Positions 7,049 through 13,649 of a DNA stretch of 13,704 bases are shown here, one piece after another. The translations under genes were made by a program, and so were the position numbers. The stretch spans positions 1 to 13,704 of the forward strand of contig CAJMNK010000057.1 in NCBI GenBank assembly GCA_905214905.1. Direction: 5' to 3'. Below the pieces are notes generated by a model. The model searched no databases and was not told the origin of the DNA. It saw only the letters and a program-made list of their open reading frames with translations. The first letter of the stretch is position 1. Each line of letters opens with the position of its first letter. The stretch comes from an uncultured bacterium. GTDB taxonomy: Bacteria; Actinomycetota; Coriobacteriia; Coriobacteriales; Coriobacteriaceae.

Positions 7049-8020
7049 TTAGCCCGTGTAGCGCTCGCGGTAGGTGTTGCGCTTGGGCGCGGAGCCGTGG
7101 CTGCCGTGGTGGCGCGTGCGGCTCGCGGTGTTGGTCGCCGGCGCGGTGCCGCGCTTGGATGCGGCCTGCTTGGGCGGGGTGCCGCCGGCCTTGAGGATCT
7201 GCACTTCGCGCTCGGTGAGCTCGCGCCACGAGCCCTTGGACACGTCCTTGAGTTCCAGGCCGGCGAAGTTGCAGCGATGCAGGCGAATCACCGGGTGGTG
7301 GATCTTGCTCAGCATGCGCTTGACCTGGTTCTTGCGGCCCTCGCGGATGATGACCTCCACGGCGGTGGTGCCGGGCTTTACACCCTGCGGAGCCACGGCC
7401 TCGGCTTCGCGCGCGTTGATGACGCGGCAGATCGCCGGCTGGCACAGGCCGTCGTCGAGCTCGATGCCGCGGCGGAGCGGTTCCAAGTCGCGATCGGTCA
7501 GGTGGCCGTCCACGAGCGCCTGGTAGGTCTTGTAGACGTGCTTGCTGGGGTGCAGCAGGTCTTGCGACAGGTCGCCGTCAGTGGTAAAGAGCAGAAGGCC
7601 CGTGGTGTCGCGGTCCAGGCGACCCACCGGAAAGAGCCCCGGAAAACGGTCGCGCGGGACCAGGTCGGCCACGCAAGGGCGCTCCTGGGGATCGCTCATG
7701 GTGGTGAGGTAGCCGGTCGGCTTGTAGAGCATTAGGTACACGGCACCCTGGTTGAGCTTGACAGGCATGCCGTCGACCTCGATATGGTCGCGGTCGACGT
7801 CGACCTTGGTCCCCAGCTCGGTTGCGACCTGGCCGTTGACGGTCACGCGGCCAGCGGTCATCAGGTCCTCCGAGCCGCGGCGGCTCGCCACGCCCGCGCG
7901 CGCCAAAAAGCGCTGCAGGCGCATGGTGTGCGGGTAGACGGGCTGGGTGCCGCCTGTGGGCGCCGTAGCGCCCGCGACGCGTGCGGTGCGCGTCTCCCCT
8001 GCTTCGTTAGTCCTCGTCAT
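7049..8020 (-). CDS. rluB: RluB/RsuA-family rRNA pseudouridine synthase
   Basis: This family isomerises a uridine in rRNA; RluB of E. coli acts on 23S U2605, and that target is an inference for this protein. The 323-residue product has an S4 RNA-binding domain (33-90, MRLQRFLARAGVASRRGSED) and the catalytic core with the aspartate D136 in GRLDRDTTGLLLFT. Downstream are KTYQALVDG and the EGRKNQVKRMLSKIHHPV segment typical of the group. After about residue 280 it ends in a 40-residue basic, low-complexity tail rich in K, R, T and H, likely disordered and RNA-contacting. The ATG chosen overlaps the scpB end by 14 bases and has GGAGG 6 bases before it; a second ATG at residue 33 is possible but lacks a clear binding site. 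Confidence 0.92.
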   Translation of the reverse strand: MTRTNEAGETRTARVAGATAPTGGTQPVYPHTMRLQRFLARAGVASRRGSEDLMTAGRVTVNGQVATELGTKVDVDRDHIEVDGMPVKLNQGAVYLMLYKPTGYLTTMSDPQERPCVADLVPRDRFPGLFPVGRLDRDTTGLLLFTTDGDLSQDLLHPSKHVYKTYQALVDGHLTDRDLEPLRRGIELDDGLCQPAICRVINAREAEAVAPQGVKPGTTAVEVIIREGRKNQVKRMLSKIHHPVIRLHRCNFAGLELKDVSKGSWRELTEREVQILKAGGTPPKQAASKRGTAPATNTASRTRHHGSHGSAPKRNTYRERYTG

Positions 8021-8726
8021 GCAAATCCTCCGAGGTGTCACCGGTGGGCAGAAGCTCTGCGTCATCGGTGTCCTCAACATCGGTATCGAGCAGTTCGCGC
8101 TCTTCGTCCAGGTCTTCGGCCTGCTCCTCAAGCGTGGACTGAATGCTGCGGCCGCTCAGACGCTCGCGGATAAACTGGCGCGACTGCTCGTCGGGGGCAA
8201 ACTGTTCCAGATCGGGCAGGTCGCGAGTGGAGCGCAGGCCGAACTTTTCCAAGAAAGCGTTGGTCGTGCCGTAGATGATGGCCTGACCGCGCTCGGGGTC
8301 GCGACCGAGCTCGCGCACCAGACCCTTGTCCACGAGCGACGCGATGACGCCGTCGGAGTTGACGCCGCGGATGCCCTTGACCACCTCGCGCGTGACGGGC
8401 TGGTGGTAGGCGATGACGGCCAGGGTCTCGAGCGCCGCCTGCGACAGTTTTTGTGTGTCCCAGCTCAGCACGTAGGCCTCGACCACGTCGTGGTAGGCGG
8501 GGTGCGTAAACAGGCGCCAGCCACCAGCGACCTCGCGCAGCTGAAAGCCGCGATTGGCCTCCTCGTACTCAACCTTAAGCTCGGCCAACAGCGACGCGCA
8601 CTCGCCGGGGGCAATATCCAGCGCACTTGCCAGCGCGGGTGCGCTCACGGGGTCGCTCGAGACCAGCAGCAGCGCCTCGAGGGCGCCTTTGAGGCTGTTT
8701 GCCTCCAGCGTTGAAAGGGTTGACAT
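8007..8726 (-). CDS. scpB: Segregation and condensation protein B
   Basis: ScpB dimerises and binds ScpA, forming with SMC the bacterial condensin that compacts and segregates the chromosome. The 239-residue protein has the expected tandem winged-helix layout: the first around 8-90, the second beginning at LSQAALETLAVIAYHQPVTR (94-113) and running through GIRGVNSDGVIASLVDKGLV. The conserved GLRSTRDLPDLEQF follows at 163-176. The last 40 residues are strongly acidic and probably disordered. AGGAG lies 8 bases before the ATG, 11 bases after the scpA stop. The adjacent scpA gene and family-wide gene order support the name. Confidence 0.96.
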   Translation of the reverse strand: MSTLSTLEANSLKGALEALLLVSSDPVSAPALASALDIAPGECASLLAELKVEYEEANRGFQLREVAGGWRLFTHPAYHDVVEAYVLSWDTQKLSQAALETLAVIAYHQPVTREVVKGIRGVNSDGVIASLVDKGLVRELGRDPERGQAIIYGTTNAFLEKFGLRSTRDLPDLEQFAPDEQSRQFIRERLSGRSIQSTLEEQAEDLDEERELLDTDVEDTDDAELLPTGDTSEDLHDED

Positions 8727-8737
8727 GGTTGCCGCTC

Positions 8738-9550
8738 CTATTCGGTGAGCTCGGGGTCCTCGCCGGGCACGTAAGCCTCGGCGCCCTCGACTCGGTTGAT
8801 GCAGATGGTTCCAAAGATCTCGTCCTGGCTCAGCGTGAGCGAGCCGCGTTTGGCGAGCTCGAGCATGGCCAGGAAGGTGACGACGAGCTGCTCGGTGGTG
8901 GCGTCGCCGTCCAGCAGCTCGCGGAAGGTGCAGGTTTGGTGCGCCATGGTAAAGCGGTCGACCGAGGCCACCGTCAGGTCGAGCGGCACGCGATGCGGCG
9001 CCACGTGCTCGGCCTCCAGCAGGAAGGTCTGGCGCTTGCCGTCCAGGTCTGCGCAGATAACGGCCAGGCCGCGCAGGGTGATGCCGGCCAAGTAGTCGGG
9101 CATAAGGCCCAAAAACTCGGGGTCGGGGCCGGCCACGCGCGGATGCATGCGGCTCTCGGCCTGCATGCGCGCGCCAAGGGCCGCCGCCGCGCCTTTAAAC
9201 TGCTTGTAGGCGATCAAGCGCTGGATCAGGACCTCGCGCAGGGCATCACCGTCGAGCGTGCTGAGCTCCTCGAGGTCTTCGTCGAACTCGTCATCGTCGT
9301 CATCGGCTTTGCGCGGGGCCTCCTGCGGCACCAGAGAGGCAGCCTTGATGTCCAAAAGGGTTGCCGCGACCAGCAAAAAGTCGCTCGCCACGTCCAGGTC
9401 CAGCGCCTCGATGCGCTCGGCCTCGGCCAGGTATTGCTCGGCCACCTCGCTGATCGAGATGGCGCCGATATCAACTTTTTGGCGGGTTACCAGCTGCAGC
9501 AGCAGGTCGAACGGTCCGCTGTAGACCTGCGTCGACACGCGATACGACAT
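8738..9550 (-). CDS. scpA: Segregation and condensation protein A (kleisin)
   Basis: ScpA is the kleisin that bridges the SMC heads and recruits ScpB. The 270-residue protein opens with the family signature YSGPFDLLLQLV (10-21) and continues with a helical N-terminal domain, including ASDFLLVAATLLDIKAASLV (55-74). An acidic linker of repeated D and E (83-95) follows, and the C-terminal winged-helix domain (about 205-270) includes VVTFLAMLELAKRGSLTLSQ. The ATG has AAAGGAGG 7 bases upstream. An 84-base gap separates it from the upstream protease gene, one of the few in this operon, and contains two short hairpins. Confidence 0.96.
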   Translation of the reverse strand: MSYRVSTQVYSGPFDLLLQLVTRQKVDIGAISISEVAEQYLAEAERIEALDLDVASDFLLVAATLLDIKAASLVPQEAPRKADDDDDEFDEDLEELSTLDGDALREVLIQRLIAYKQFKGAAAALGARMQAESRMHPRVAGPDPEFLGLMPDYLAGITLRGLAVICADLDGKRQTFLLEAEHVAPHRVPLDLTVASVDRFTMAHQTCTFRELLDGDATTEQLVVTFLAMLELAKRGSLTLSQDEIFGTICINRVEGAEAYVPGEDPELTE

Positions 9551-9570
9551 ATTCGACCTCCTTTGACGGC

Positions 9571-9622
9571 GCCTTCGCGGCGCGGTTTGGGTGCATGTTA
9601 CGACCGTTTTGCACGGTCGACC
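9571..9622 (-). other. Two short hairpins upstream of scpA
   Basis: Within the 84-base gap between the M50 gene and scpA there are two small inverted repeats. One is CGACCG / CGGTCG around a 7-base loop (9600-9618 region), the other GCGCC / GGCGC around TTCGC (about 9574-9588), which ends close to the scpA ribosome binding site. No T-run follows either on the minus strand, so neither looks like an efficient terminator. They could tune expression between the two halves of the operon. The function is a guess. Confidence 0.3.
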
Positions 9623-9634
9623 TATAAGTTTACC

Positions 9635-10318
9635 TTAGATGCCGGCGATTGCGAAGTTGAGCAGCTGCTCAGCAAGCGGATACACGGTAACGTCGAAATA
9701 CCGGCCGATCACGTCGATGCCGGTCCACATAGGCAGCAGGTACAGCACCAGGATGAGGATGGGCATAGCGTATTGCTGCAGACGGTAATAGTTGTTGAGC
9801 GCCTTGCCCTTGAGGAAGGGCACGATGATCGACGAGCCATCGAGCGGCGGGATCGGGATGAGGTTAAAGAACGCGAGTGACAGGTTGACCACGATAAACG
9901 TGGCGCCGAAGTTCATGATTTGCGACGCTACGGCAAAGGATATGCTTGCATAGAGGTTGCCGTACGTTGCGTGCATGAGGGCGGACGCGAGGCACGCGAG
10001 GGCGATGTTCGACGCGGGGCCGGCCACGCTCACCAGGACCTCGTCGCGTTTGGGGTGCTTGAGGTTGTTGAGGTAGACGGGCACGGGCTTGGCGAAGGCG
10101 AACACGGGACCGCCGGCGGCAAGCATGAGCAGCGGCAGGATGATGGTGCCAAACAGGTCGATGTGGTTGAGCGGGTTGAGCGAGACGCGGCCGCGCGAAC
10201 GGGCCGTCTTATCGCCGAGCGCCCAGGCCGCCGCGGCGTGTGCGCTCTCGTGGATCACGATGCCAACGATGACGGCGACGGCGCTCGCGAGCAGTTTCAT
10301 GAGGTAGCTGCTGGACAT
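9635..10318 (-). CDS. M50-family site-2-protease-like membrane metalloprotease
   Basis: The product is an intramembrane zinc metalloprotease of the M50 family, compact type without a PDZ domain. The 227-residue protein has the zinc motif HESAH (H23, E24, H27, inside the first membrane segment) and the second metal-ligand motif PPLDG (D160) inside a later hydrophobic segment (NLSLAFFNLIPIPPLDG). Other hydrophobic stretches lie at 57-79, 94-116, 136-153 and 178-196. The conserved core between them, GDKTARSRGRVSLNPLNHID, is typical of the family. The ATG is 9 bases after the upstream gene with GGGGAG before it. M50 genes often adjoin scpA in Gram-positive genomes. The substrate is not evident. 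Confidence 0.9.
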   Translation of the reverse strand: MSSSYLMKLLASAVAVIVGIVIHESAHAAAAWALGDKTARSRGRVSLNPLNHIDLFGTIILPLLMLAAGGPVFAFAKPVPVYLNNLKHPKRDEVLVSVAGPASNIALACLASALMHATYGNLYASISFAVASQIMNFGATFIVVNLSLAFFNLIPIPPLDGSSIIVPFLKGKALNNYYRLQQYAMPILILVLYLLPMWTGIDVIGRYFDVTVYPLAEQLLNFAIAGI

Positions 10319-10327
10319 GACGCTCCC

Positions 10328-10624
10328 CTAGCGGACGCGGCGCGAGGCGCGCGTGAGCAGGTAGTCGGCTACAAACAGAATTACGGCAACGATGGCATAA
10401 TCCAGGCGGAACACGCCGCCAAAAGGCGATGTGATGACGCCGTAGCCGGCGATGGCGCTCGGAAGCGCGCGCGAAAGCTCAACGACAAAGCCCACGATCT
10501 GCAGCTTGGCGGTGAGGCCGCTAAAGCACAGCAGCACAGTCATCGCACTCATAAAAATGCCGCAGATGCGACAGGCGATGGCGATGATGCTCATCGCCAC
10601 GGCAGCGGCCTTACGAGAGTTCAC
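10328..10624 (-). CDS. Small membrane protein of unknown function
   Basis: I do not recognise this 98-residue protein. It has three hydrophobic stretches (about 6-34, 43-64 and 74-91), short loops and a strongly basic C-terminal tail (TRASRRVR), so the C-terminus is probably cytoplasmic. I chose a GTG start inside the final codons of the ABC-F gene, overlapping it by 14 bases, because AGGAG lies 7 bases before it. An ATG at 10594 would give an 88-residue product but has no good ribosome binding site. An even longer open frame reaches back to 10744, but that part lies antiparallel-free inside the ABC-F gene in another frame and looks non-coding. It sits between an ABC-F gene and an M50 protease, 9 bases ahead of the latter. 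Confidence 0.65.
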   Translation of the reverse strand: MNSRKAAAVAMSIIAIACRICGIFMSAMTVLLCFSGLTAKLQIVGFVVELSRALPSAIAGYGVITSPFGGVFRLDYAIVAVILFVADYLLTRASRRVR

Positions 10625-12641
10625 GCGCGGTCTCCTCTTCGATCTGGGTGGAAAGCTCCAGCCATTCGTCTTCGAGCTTGGGCAGCTCTTGCTTAAGGCC
10701 GTTATATTCCCCCAGCGCGGCGTTGAACTTGTCCTGATCGGCATAAAGCTCTTCGCTTGCCATCAATTCCATAAGCTCGTCATAGCGGGCGCGCTTTTTG
10801 TCGAGCTCGGCCTCGATCTTCTTGAGCTGGTTGCGCACGCCCTTGAGCTTTTTGTTGAGCGCGGCGCGAGCCTGGGCCTCGGCGCGCTTTTGCTCCTTGG
10901 TCTTTTTGCCCTCGGCCGGCTTGGGGGCGGCAGCGCTGGGCTGGGTGGAGCTGGTCGGCTTGGCTGCCTTGGTCGCGGCCGGTGTGCTCTCCGTGGACGC
11001 CTCGGCGGCGGCGCGGGCCGCAAGGTCCTCGCGCTTGTAGAGGTAGTAGTCGTAGTCGCCGTCGTAGACCGTTACCTTGCCATCGCGGATGTCGATGACG
11101 CGGTTGGCCACGGCGCGTACCAGGTGCTCGTCGTGGCTGATCAGCACGATAGTGCCGGGGAAGTTTTGCAGGGCGTTCTCGAGCATGTCCACCGAGTCGA
11201 TGTCCAGGTGGTTGGTGGGCTCGTCCAGGCACAGGAGCGCCTCGGGGGCCACAAGCATCTTGGCCAGGGCCAGACGCGCCTTTTCACCTCCGGAGAGGAC
11301 GCGAACCTGCTTCTCGATGGAGTCGTTGTCGCTAAACAGGAAGGCGCCCAGCAGACTGCGCTGCTGCGGCACGGTCCACTTGGGCGTGACGGTGTCGATC
11401 TCTTGCAGGACGGTGTTGGACTCGGTCATGCCCTCGAGCGCGTGCTGGGCGTAGTAGGCCACACCCACGTTGTTGCCCAGATCGCGGGTACCGGTAGTGG
11501 GCGGCTCCAGACCGGCGAGGATCTTCATGAGCGTGGACTTGCCGGCGCCGTTGGGGCCGACGAGCGCCACGTGCTCGCCGCGGTAGAGCTTGAGGTCGAT
11601 GTCGCTGTAGATGTGCTTGTCGCCGTAGGACTTGGATACACCCTCCAGGCCCACGACCATGTCGCCGGAGCGCGGCGGGTCAGGGAACTTAAAGTCGATG
11701 TGCTTGTGGCCCTCGGGTAGGATGACGAGCTCCTTTTTGATCTGCTCGATCTTGCGGATGCGCTCCTGGGCCTGGGCTGCCTTGGTGGGCTTGTAGCGGA
11801 ACTTGTCGACGAAGACCTGCATATGGGCAATGTCGCGCTCCTGGGCGGCGCGCTTGGCGCGCATCTGCTCCAGGTTGTCCTCGCGCTGCTTGAGGTAGCT
11901 GCTGTAGTTGCCGGTGTAGGTGGTCACACGACGGTTTTCGAGTGCGGCGACGTGGTCGACGCAGGCGTCCATGAAGGCGCGGTCGTGGCTGACGATGAGG
12001 ACGGCGCCGTCGTAGTTGGCGATAAAGCCGCGCAGCCACTGGACGCTCTCGAGGTCCAGGTGGTTAGTGGGCTCGTCCAGAAGCAGCAAGTCGGGGTGGC
12101 GCAGGAAGAGCTTGGCCAGCGCGATGCGCATCTGCCAGCCGCCCGAGAACTCGGAGCACGGGCGCTCAAAGTCGGTGACTTTGAAGCCCAGGCCGGACAG
12201 GATCTTGCGGGCGTTGCTCTCGAGCTCGTAGCCGCCCAGGTGCTCAAAGCGGTCCTGGACCTGGCCGTACTCGTTGAGGAGCGCGTCGACGTCCTTGCCC
12301 TGCTCGGAGAGCTCGGTGATCTGGGCCTGCAGCTCGTTGGCGCGCTCGCCCATGCGGCGGATTTCCTTGGCGGCGGCCATGACCTCGGCGAGGATGGTGG
12401 TGTCCTTTTGCTCCAGATTAGTTTCCTGCTCTAGGTAGCCCACCTGGCAGTCCTTTGCGTACTGGACCTGGCCAGCGTCTGGGCTGTCGATGCCCATGAT
12501 GATCTTGAGCATGGTGGTTTTGCCGGCGCCGTTTGGGCCCACGAGCGCGAAGCGCTCGCCGGGGTTGATCTGGAAGGACGCGCCGCTAAAGAGGACGCGC
12601 GCGCCGAAGCTTTTTTCGATCTTGTCGACCAGGAGGATCAT
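10611..12641 (-). CDS. ABC-F family ATPase
   Basis: ABC-F proteins have two fused ATPase domains and no membrane segment, and usually act on the ribosome as translation factors or antibiotic protectors. The 676-residue protein shows Walker A GPNGAGKT (35-42), signature SGGWQ (166-170) and Walker B with LDEPTNHLD (188-195) in domain one. In domain two it shows GPNGAGKS (362-369), LSGGE (449-453) and LDEPTNHLD (472-480). The inter-domain linker (about 245-315) contains the KPTKAAQAQERIRKIEQ region that contacts tRNA in this family. A low-complexity stretch rich in A, T, S, P and K (543-580) leads to a C-terminal coiled coil (580-676), as in YdiF/YheS/Uup-like members. The ATG has only a weak AAGG before it. 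It lies 30 bases after the tRNA-Ala terminator with no clear promoter. The subfamily and any resistance role are undecided. Confidence 0.92.
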   Translation of the reverse strand: MILLVDKIEKSFGARVLFSGASFQINPGERFALVGPNGAGKTTMLKIIMGIDSPDAGQVQYAKDCQVGYLEQETNLEQKDTTILAEVMAAAKEIRRMGERANELQAQITELSEQGKDVDALLNEYGQVQDRFEHLGGYELESNARKILSGLGFKVTDFERPCSEFSGGWQMRIALAKLFLRHPDLLLLDEPTNHLDLESVQWLRGFIANYDGAVLIVSHDRAFMDACVDHVAALENRRVTTYTGNYSSYLKQREDNLEQMRAKRAAQERDIAHMQVFVDKFRYKPTKAAQAQERIRKIEQIKKELVILPEGHKHIDFKFPDPPRSGDMVVGLEGVSKSYGDKHIYSDIDLKLYRGEHVALVGPNGAGKSTLMKILAGLEPPTTGTRDLGNNVGVAYYAQHALEGMTESNTVLQEIDTVTPKWTVPQQRSLLGAFLFSDNDSIEKQVRVLSGGEKARLALAKMLVAPEALLCLDEPTNHLDIDSVDMLENALQNFPGTIVLISHDEHLVRAVANRVIDIRDGKVTVYDGDYDYYLYKREDLAARAAAEASTESTPAATKAAKPTSSTQPSAAAPKPAEGKKTKEQKRAEAQARAALNKKLKGVRNQLKKIEAELDKKRARYDELMELMASEELYADQDKFNAALGEYNGLKQELPKLEDEWLELSTQIEEETARELS

Positions 12642-12669
12642 GGTGCCGCCTTTGACCTTGTGTGCCTAT

Positions 12670-12724
12670 ATGAAAAAAGGCCCCAACTTGCGTTGGAGCC
12701 TCATTCAATGCTCGGGTGGAGACG
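12670..12724 (-). repeat. 55-base direct repeat, copy 1
   Basis: These 55 bases are identical to 13650-13704 and in the same orientation. They cover the terminator and the last 8 bases of the tRNA-Ala acceptor strand. The bases to the left of the two copies differ (T versus A). The other copy ends with the window, so how much further the identity runs is unknown. Confidence 0.97.
12672..12700 (-). terminator. Intrinsic terminator of tRNA-Ala
   Basis: On the minus strand a 9-pair stem (one G-T pair) closed by a GCAA tetraloop is followed by six T. It stands 16 bases after the tRNA-Ala 3' end, and 30 bases before the ABC-F start codon. Stem, stable loop and T-run together make a strong Rho-independent terminator. 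An identical copy is at the right edge of the window. Confidence 0.9.
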
Positions 12725-12789
12725 AGGGGGATCGAACCCCTGACCTCTTGACTGCCAGTCAAGCGCTCTCCCAGCTGAGCTACGCCCCC
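12717..12789 (-). tRNA. tRNA-Ala (anticodon GGC)
   Basis: The 73 bases fold into a full cloverleaf on the minus strand: 7-pair acceptor stem with the alanine identity pair G3-U70, 4-pair D stem, 5-pair anticodon stem (CTTGA/TCAAG) with loop CTGGCAG giving anticodon GGC, 5-base variable loop, and T arm AGGGG-TTCGATC-CCCCT. The discriminator is A. CCA is not encoded (the next bases are CCC). It decodes GCC and GCU with wobble. Confidence 0.96.
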
Positions 12790-12801
12790 GTGCGAAAAAG
12801 T

Positions 12802-12830
12802 ACTATACGGGAACTCGGACGGCGATGCAA
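12802..12830 (-). promoter_or_regulatory. Promoter of tRNA-Ala
   Basis: On the minus strand a -35 element TTGCAT (12825-12830) and a -10 element TATAGT (12802-12807) are separated by 17 bases, upstream of the tRNA 5' end at 12789. Both are close to the sigma-70 consensus and the spacing is ideal. The start site would fall a few bases before the tRNA. Confidence 0.8.
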
Positions 12831-13314
12831 GGACAATTTTGAAAAAAAACTTTCGCGAGTGCCGGCGCGCTCGGGACCGCGCCAACCCGCGGGGCGCCTG
12901 GCCCCCGCACGGCCCGTACGCCGGCCGACTTGGCGCGTGGAACACGACGCACCCCGTTCAACAGGGTTTTCCGTGCGCCTCCAGTCCCATTATCGGGTCC
13001 GATTGCGAAGCGCCCCTCCCCAGCGCCCCAGAACCATGCCGGTTTACTACGATAAATCAGAAATGTCCGACCATACACGCCTTTTCGTGCAACTGGCGGG
13101 CTACCTACCTGCGGTTTTGCAAACGGAGAACACACGGTGCTCGGGGGGTCGCCGATTCGTCGTAGTAAACCGGCATGGTTTTGAAATGGCATCAGGTTGA
13201 TTTCACGCAAAAGTGTGTTGGAGCCCTGAATTAAAGGCCTTAACTTATTTAGATCGCTTCTATTCTGCGACGCGCCTAGATTAGCTGTTGTTTAGCATCG
13301 GACTTGATCTTGCG
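12831..13314. other. Intergenic stretch with no convincing gene
   Basis: Between the tRNA-Ala promoter and the tRNA-Ile2 promoter region I see no gene I would defend. The left part (12840-13030) is very G+C-rich; after 13180 the sequence becomes A+T-rich. A long open frame exists on the minus strand (12803-13210) and others on the plus strand, but they run through the tRNA promoter or through the inverted-repeat element, have no clear ribosome binding site, and read as compositionally odd (rich in P, R, G). The only structured item is the 149-base inverted-repeat element listed separately. Confidence 0.6.
13032..13180. repeat. 149-base element with perfect 21-base terminal inverted repeats
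   Basis: The left arm (13032-13052, beginning AACCATGCCGGTTTACTACG) is the exact reverse complement of the right arm (13160-13180). Just inside, CGACC (13068-13072) can also pair with GGTCG (13147-13151) across an uneven internal loop of 15 and 8 bases. The centre (about 13073-13146) is of mixed composition without a reading frame of note. The layout fits a miniature inverted-repeat element, or a large structured RNA or DNA hairpin. I see no target-site duplication: the bases just outside the arms do not match. A role in transcription of the adjacent tRNAs is possible but unsupported. Confidence 0.75.
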
Positions 13315-13343
13315 TTGTGCGACTTGCTCGTGCATGGTAGTAT
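13315..13343 (+). promoter_or_regulatory. Possible promoter of the CAT-anticodon tRNA
   Basis: A -35-like TTGTGC (13315-13320) and a -10-like TAGTAT (13338-13343) are 17 bases apart. The -10 is preceded by TGG, giving an extended -10. It is about 68 bases before the tRNA 5' end. A closer TAGAAT at 13387-13392 lacks a good -35. Either could serve. Confidence 0.4.
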
Positions 13344-13410
13344 TTCAAAACGTGAAGCGAAGAAATTAGGTCTGAGTTGCCTTTGTTAGAATTGCATTCA
13401 CCGTTCATAA

Positions 13411-13486
13411 GGGCTCTTGGCGCAACGGTTAGCGCAGGGGACTCATAATCCCTGGGTTCTGGGTTCGAATCCCGGAGGGCCCACCA
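13411..13486 (+). tRNA. tRNA with anticodon CAT, probably tRNA-Ile2
   Basis: The 76 bases include an encoded CCA. Acceptor GGGCTCT pairs with AGGGCCC (one T-G pair), D stem GCGC/GCGC, anticodon stem GGGGA/TCCCT with loop CTCATAA, 5-base variable loop, T arm CTGGG-TTCGAAT-CCCGG. Anticodon CAT can be elongator Met, initiator Met or Ile2 (C34 modified to lysidine by TilS). The three G-C pairs of an initiator anticodon stem are not in initiator position. The anticodon arm resembles remembered E. coli Ile2 (AGGCGACTCATAATCG), which favours Ile2, but elongator Met is not excluded. Confidence 0.9.
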
Positions 13487-13495
13487 GAATCGTTC

Positions 13496-13524
13496 GAGGC
13501 CGGGCATGCTGCCCGGCCTCTTTA
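13496..13524 (+). terminator. Intrinsic terminator of the CAT-anticodon tRNA
   Basis: A perfect 10-pair G+C-rich stem (GAGGCCGGGC / GCCCGGCCTC) with a 5-base loop ATGCT begins 10 bases after the tRNA. The T-run is short (TTT, then A), so termination rests mainly on the strong stem. Confidence 0.8.
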
Positions 13525-13649
13525 CATTACGGTGATACTAAATTTTTCCCTACATAGACGTGAAACACTTTTAATCATTCCTCTTTGCAATTTAGGATAG
13601 ATTTTCGCCAAGCAGCCACTGGGCAAAAGCATATTATTGGCCAATCAAA

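Noticed and set aside
10611..12641. ABC-F protein as an antibiotic resistance determinant
   Set aside because: The linker and C-terminal coiled coil look like the housekeeping YdiF/YheS/Uup type, and nothing nearby suggests a resistance cassette; sequence alone does not support a resistance call.
12490..13200. Open frame of 236 codons on the plus strand containing GDRTPDLLTASQALSQLSYAP
   Set aside because: It runs antisense through the ABC-F start, the tRNA-Ala gene and the inverted-repeat element; the quoted peptide is the typical tRNA-antisense artefact.
12803..13210. Open frame of 135 codons on the minus strand over the intergenic region
   Set aside because: It crosses the tRNA-Ala promoter and both arms of the inverted-repeat element, lacks a ribosome binding site and has a P/R/G-rich composition. 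It is likely an accident of G+C-rich DNA and the repeat.
13292..13507. Open frame of 71 codons on the minus strand containing RDSNPEPRDYESPALT
   Set aside because: It is the antisense of the CAT-anticodon tRNA; this peptide is a well-known false protein produced by translating tRNA genes.
12725..13649. Mobile element bounded by the 55-base direct repeats
   Set aside because: No integrase, transposase or recombination site lies between them, and the repeat is simply a tRNA tail with its terminator, ending with the sequence itself.
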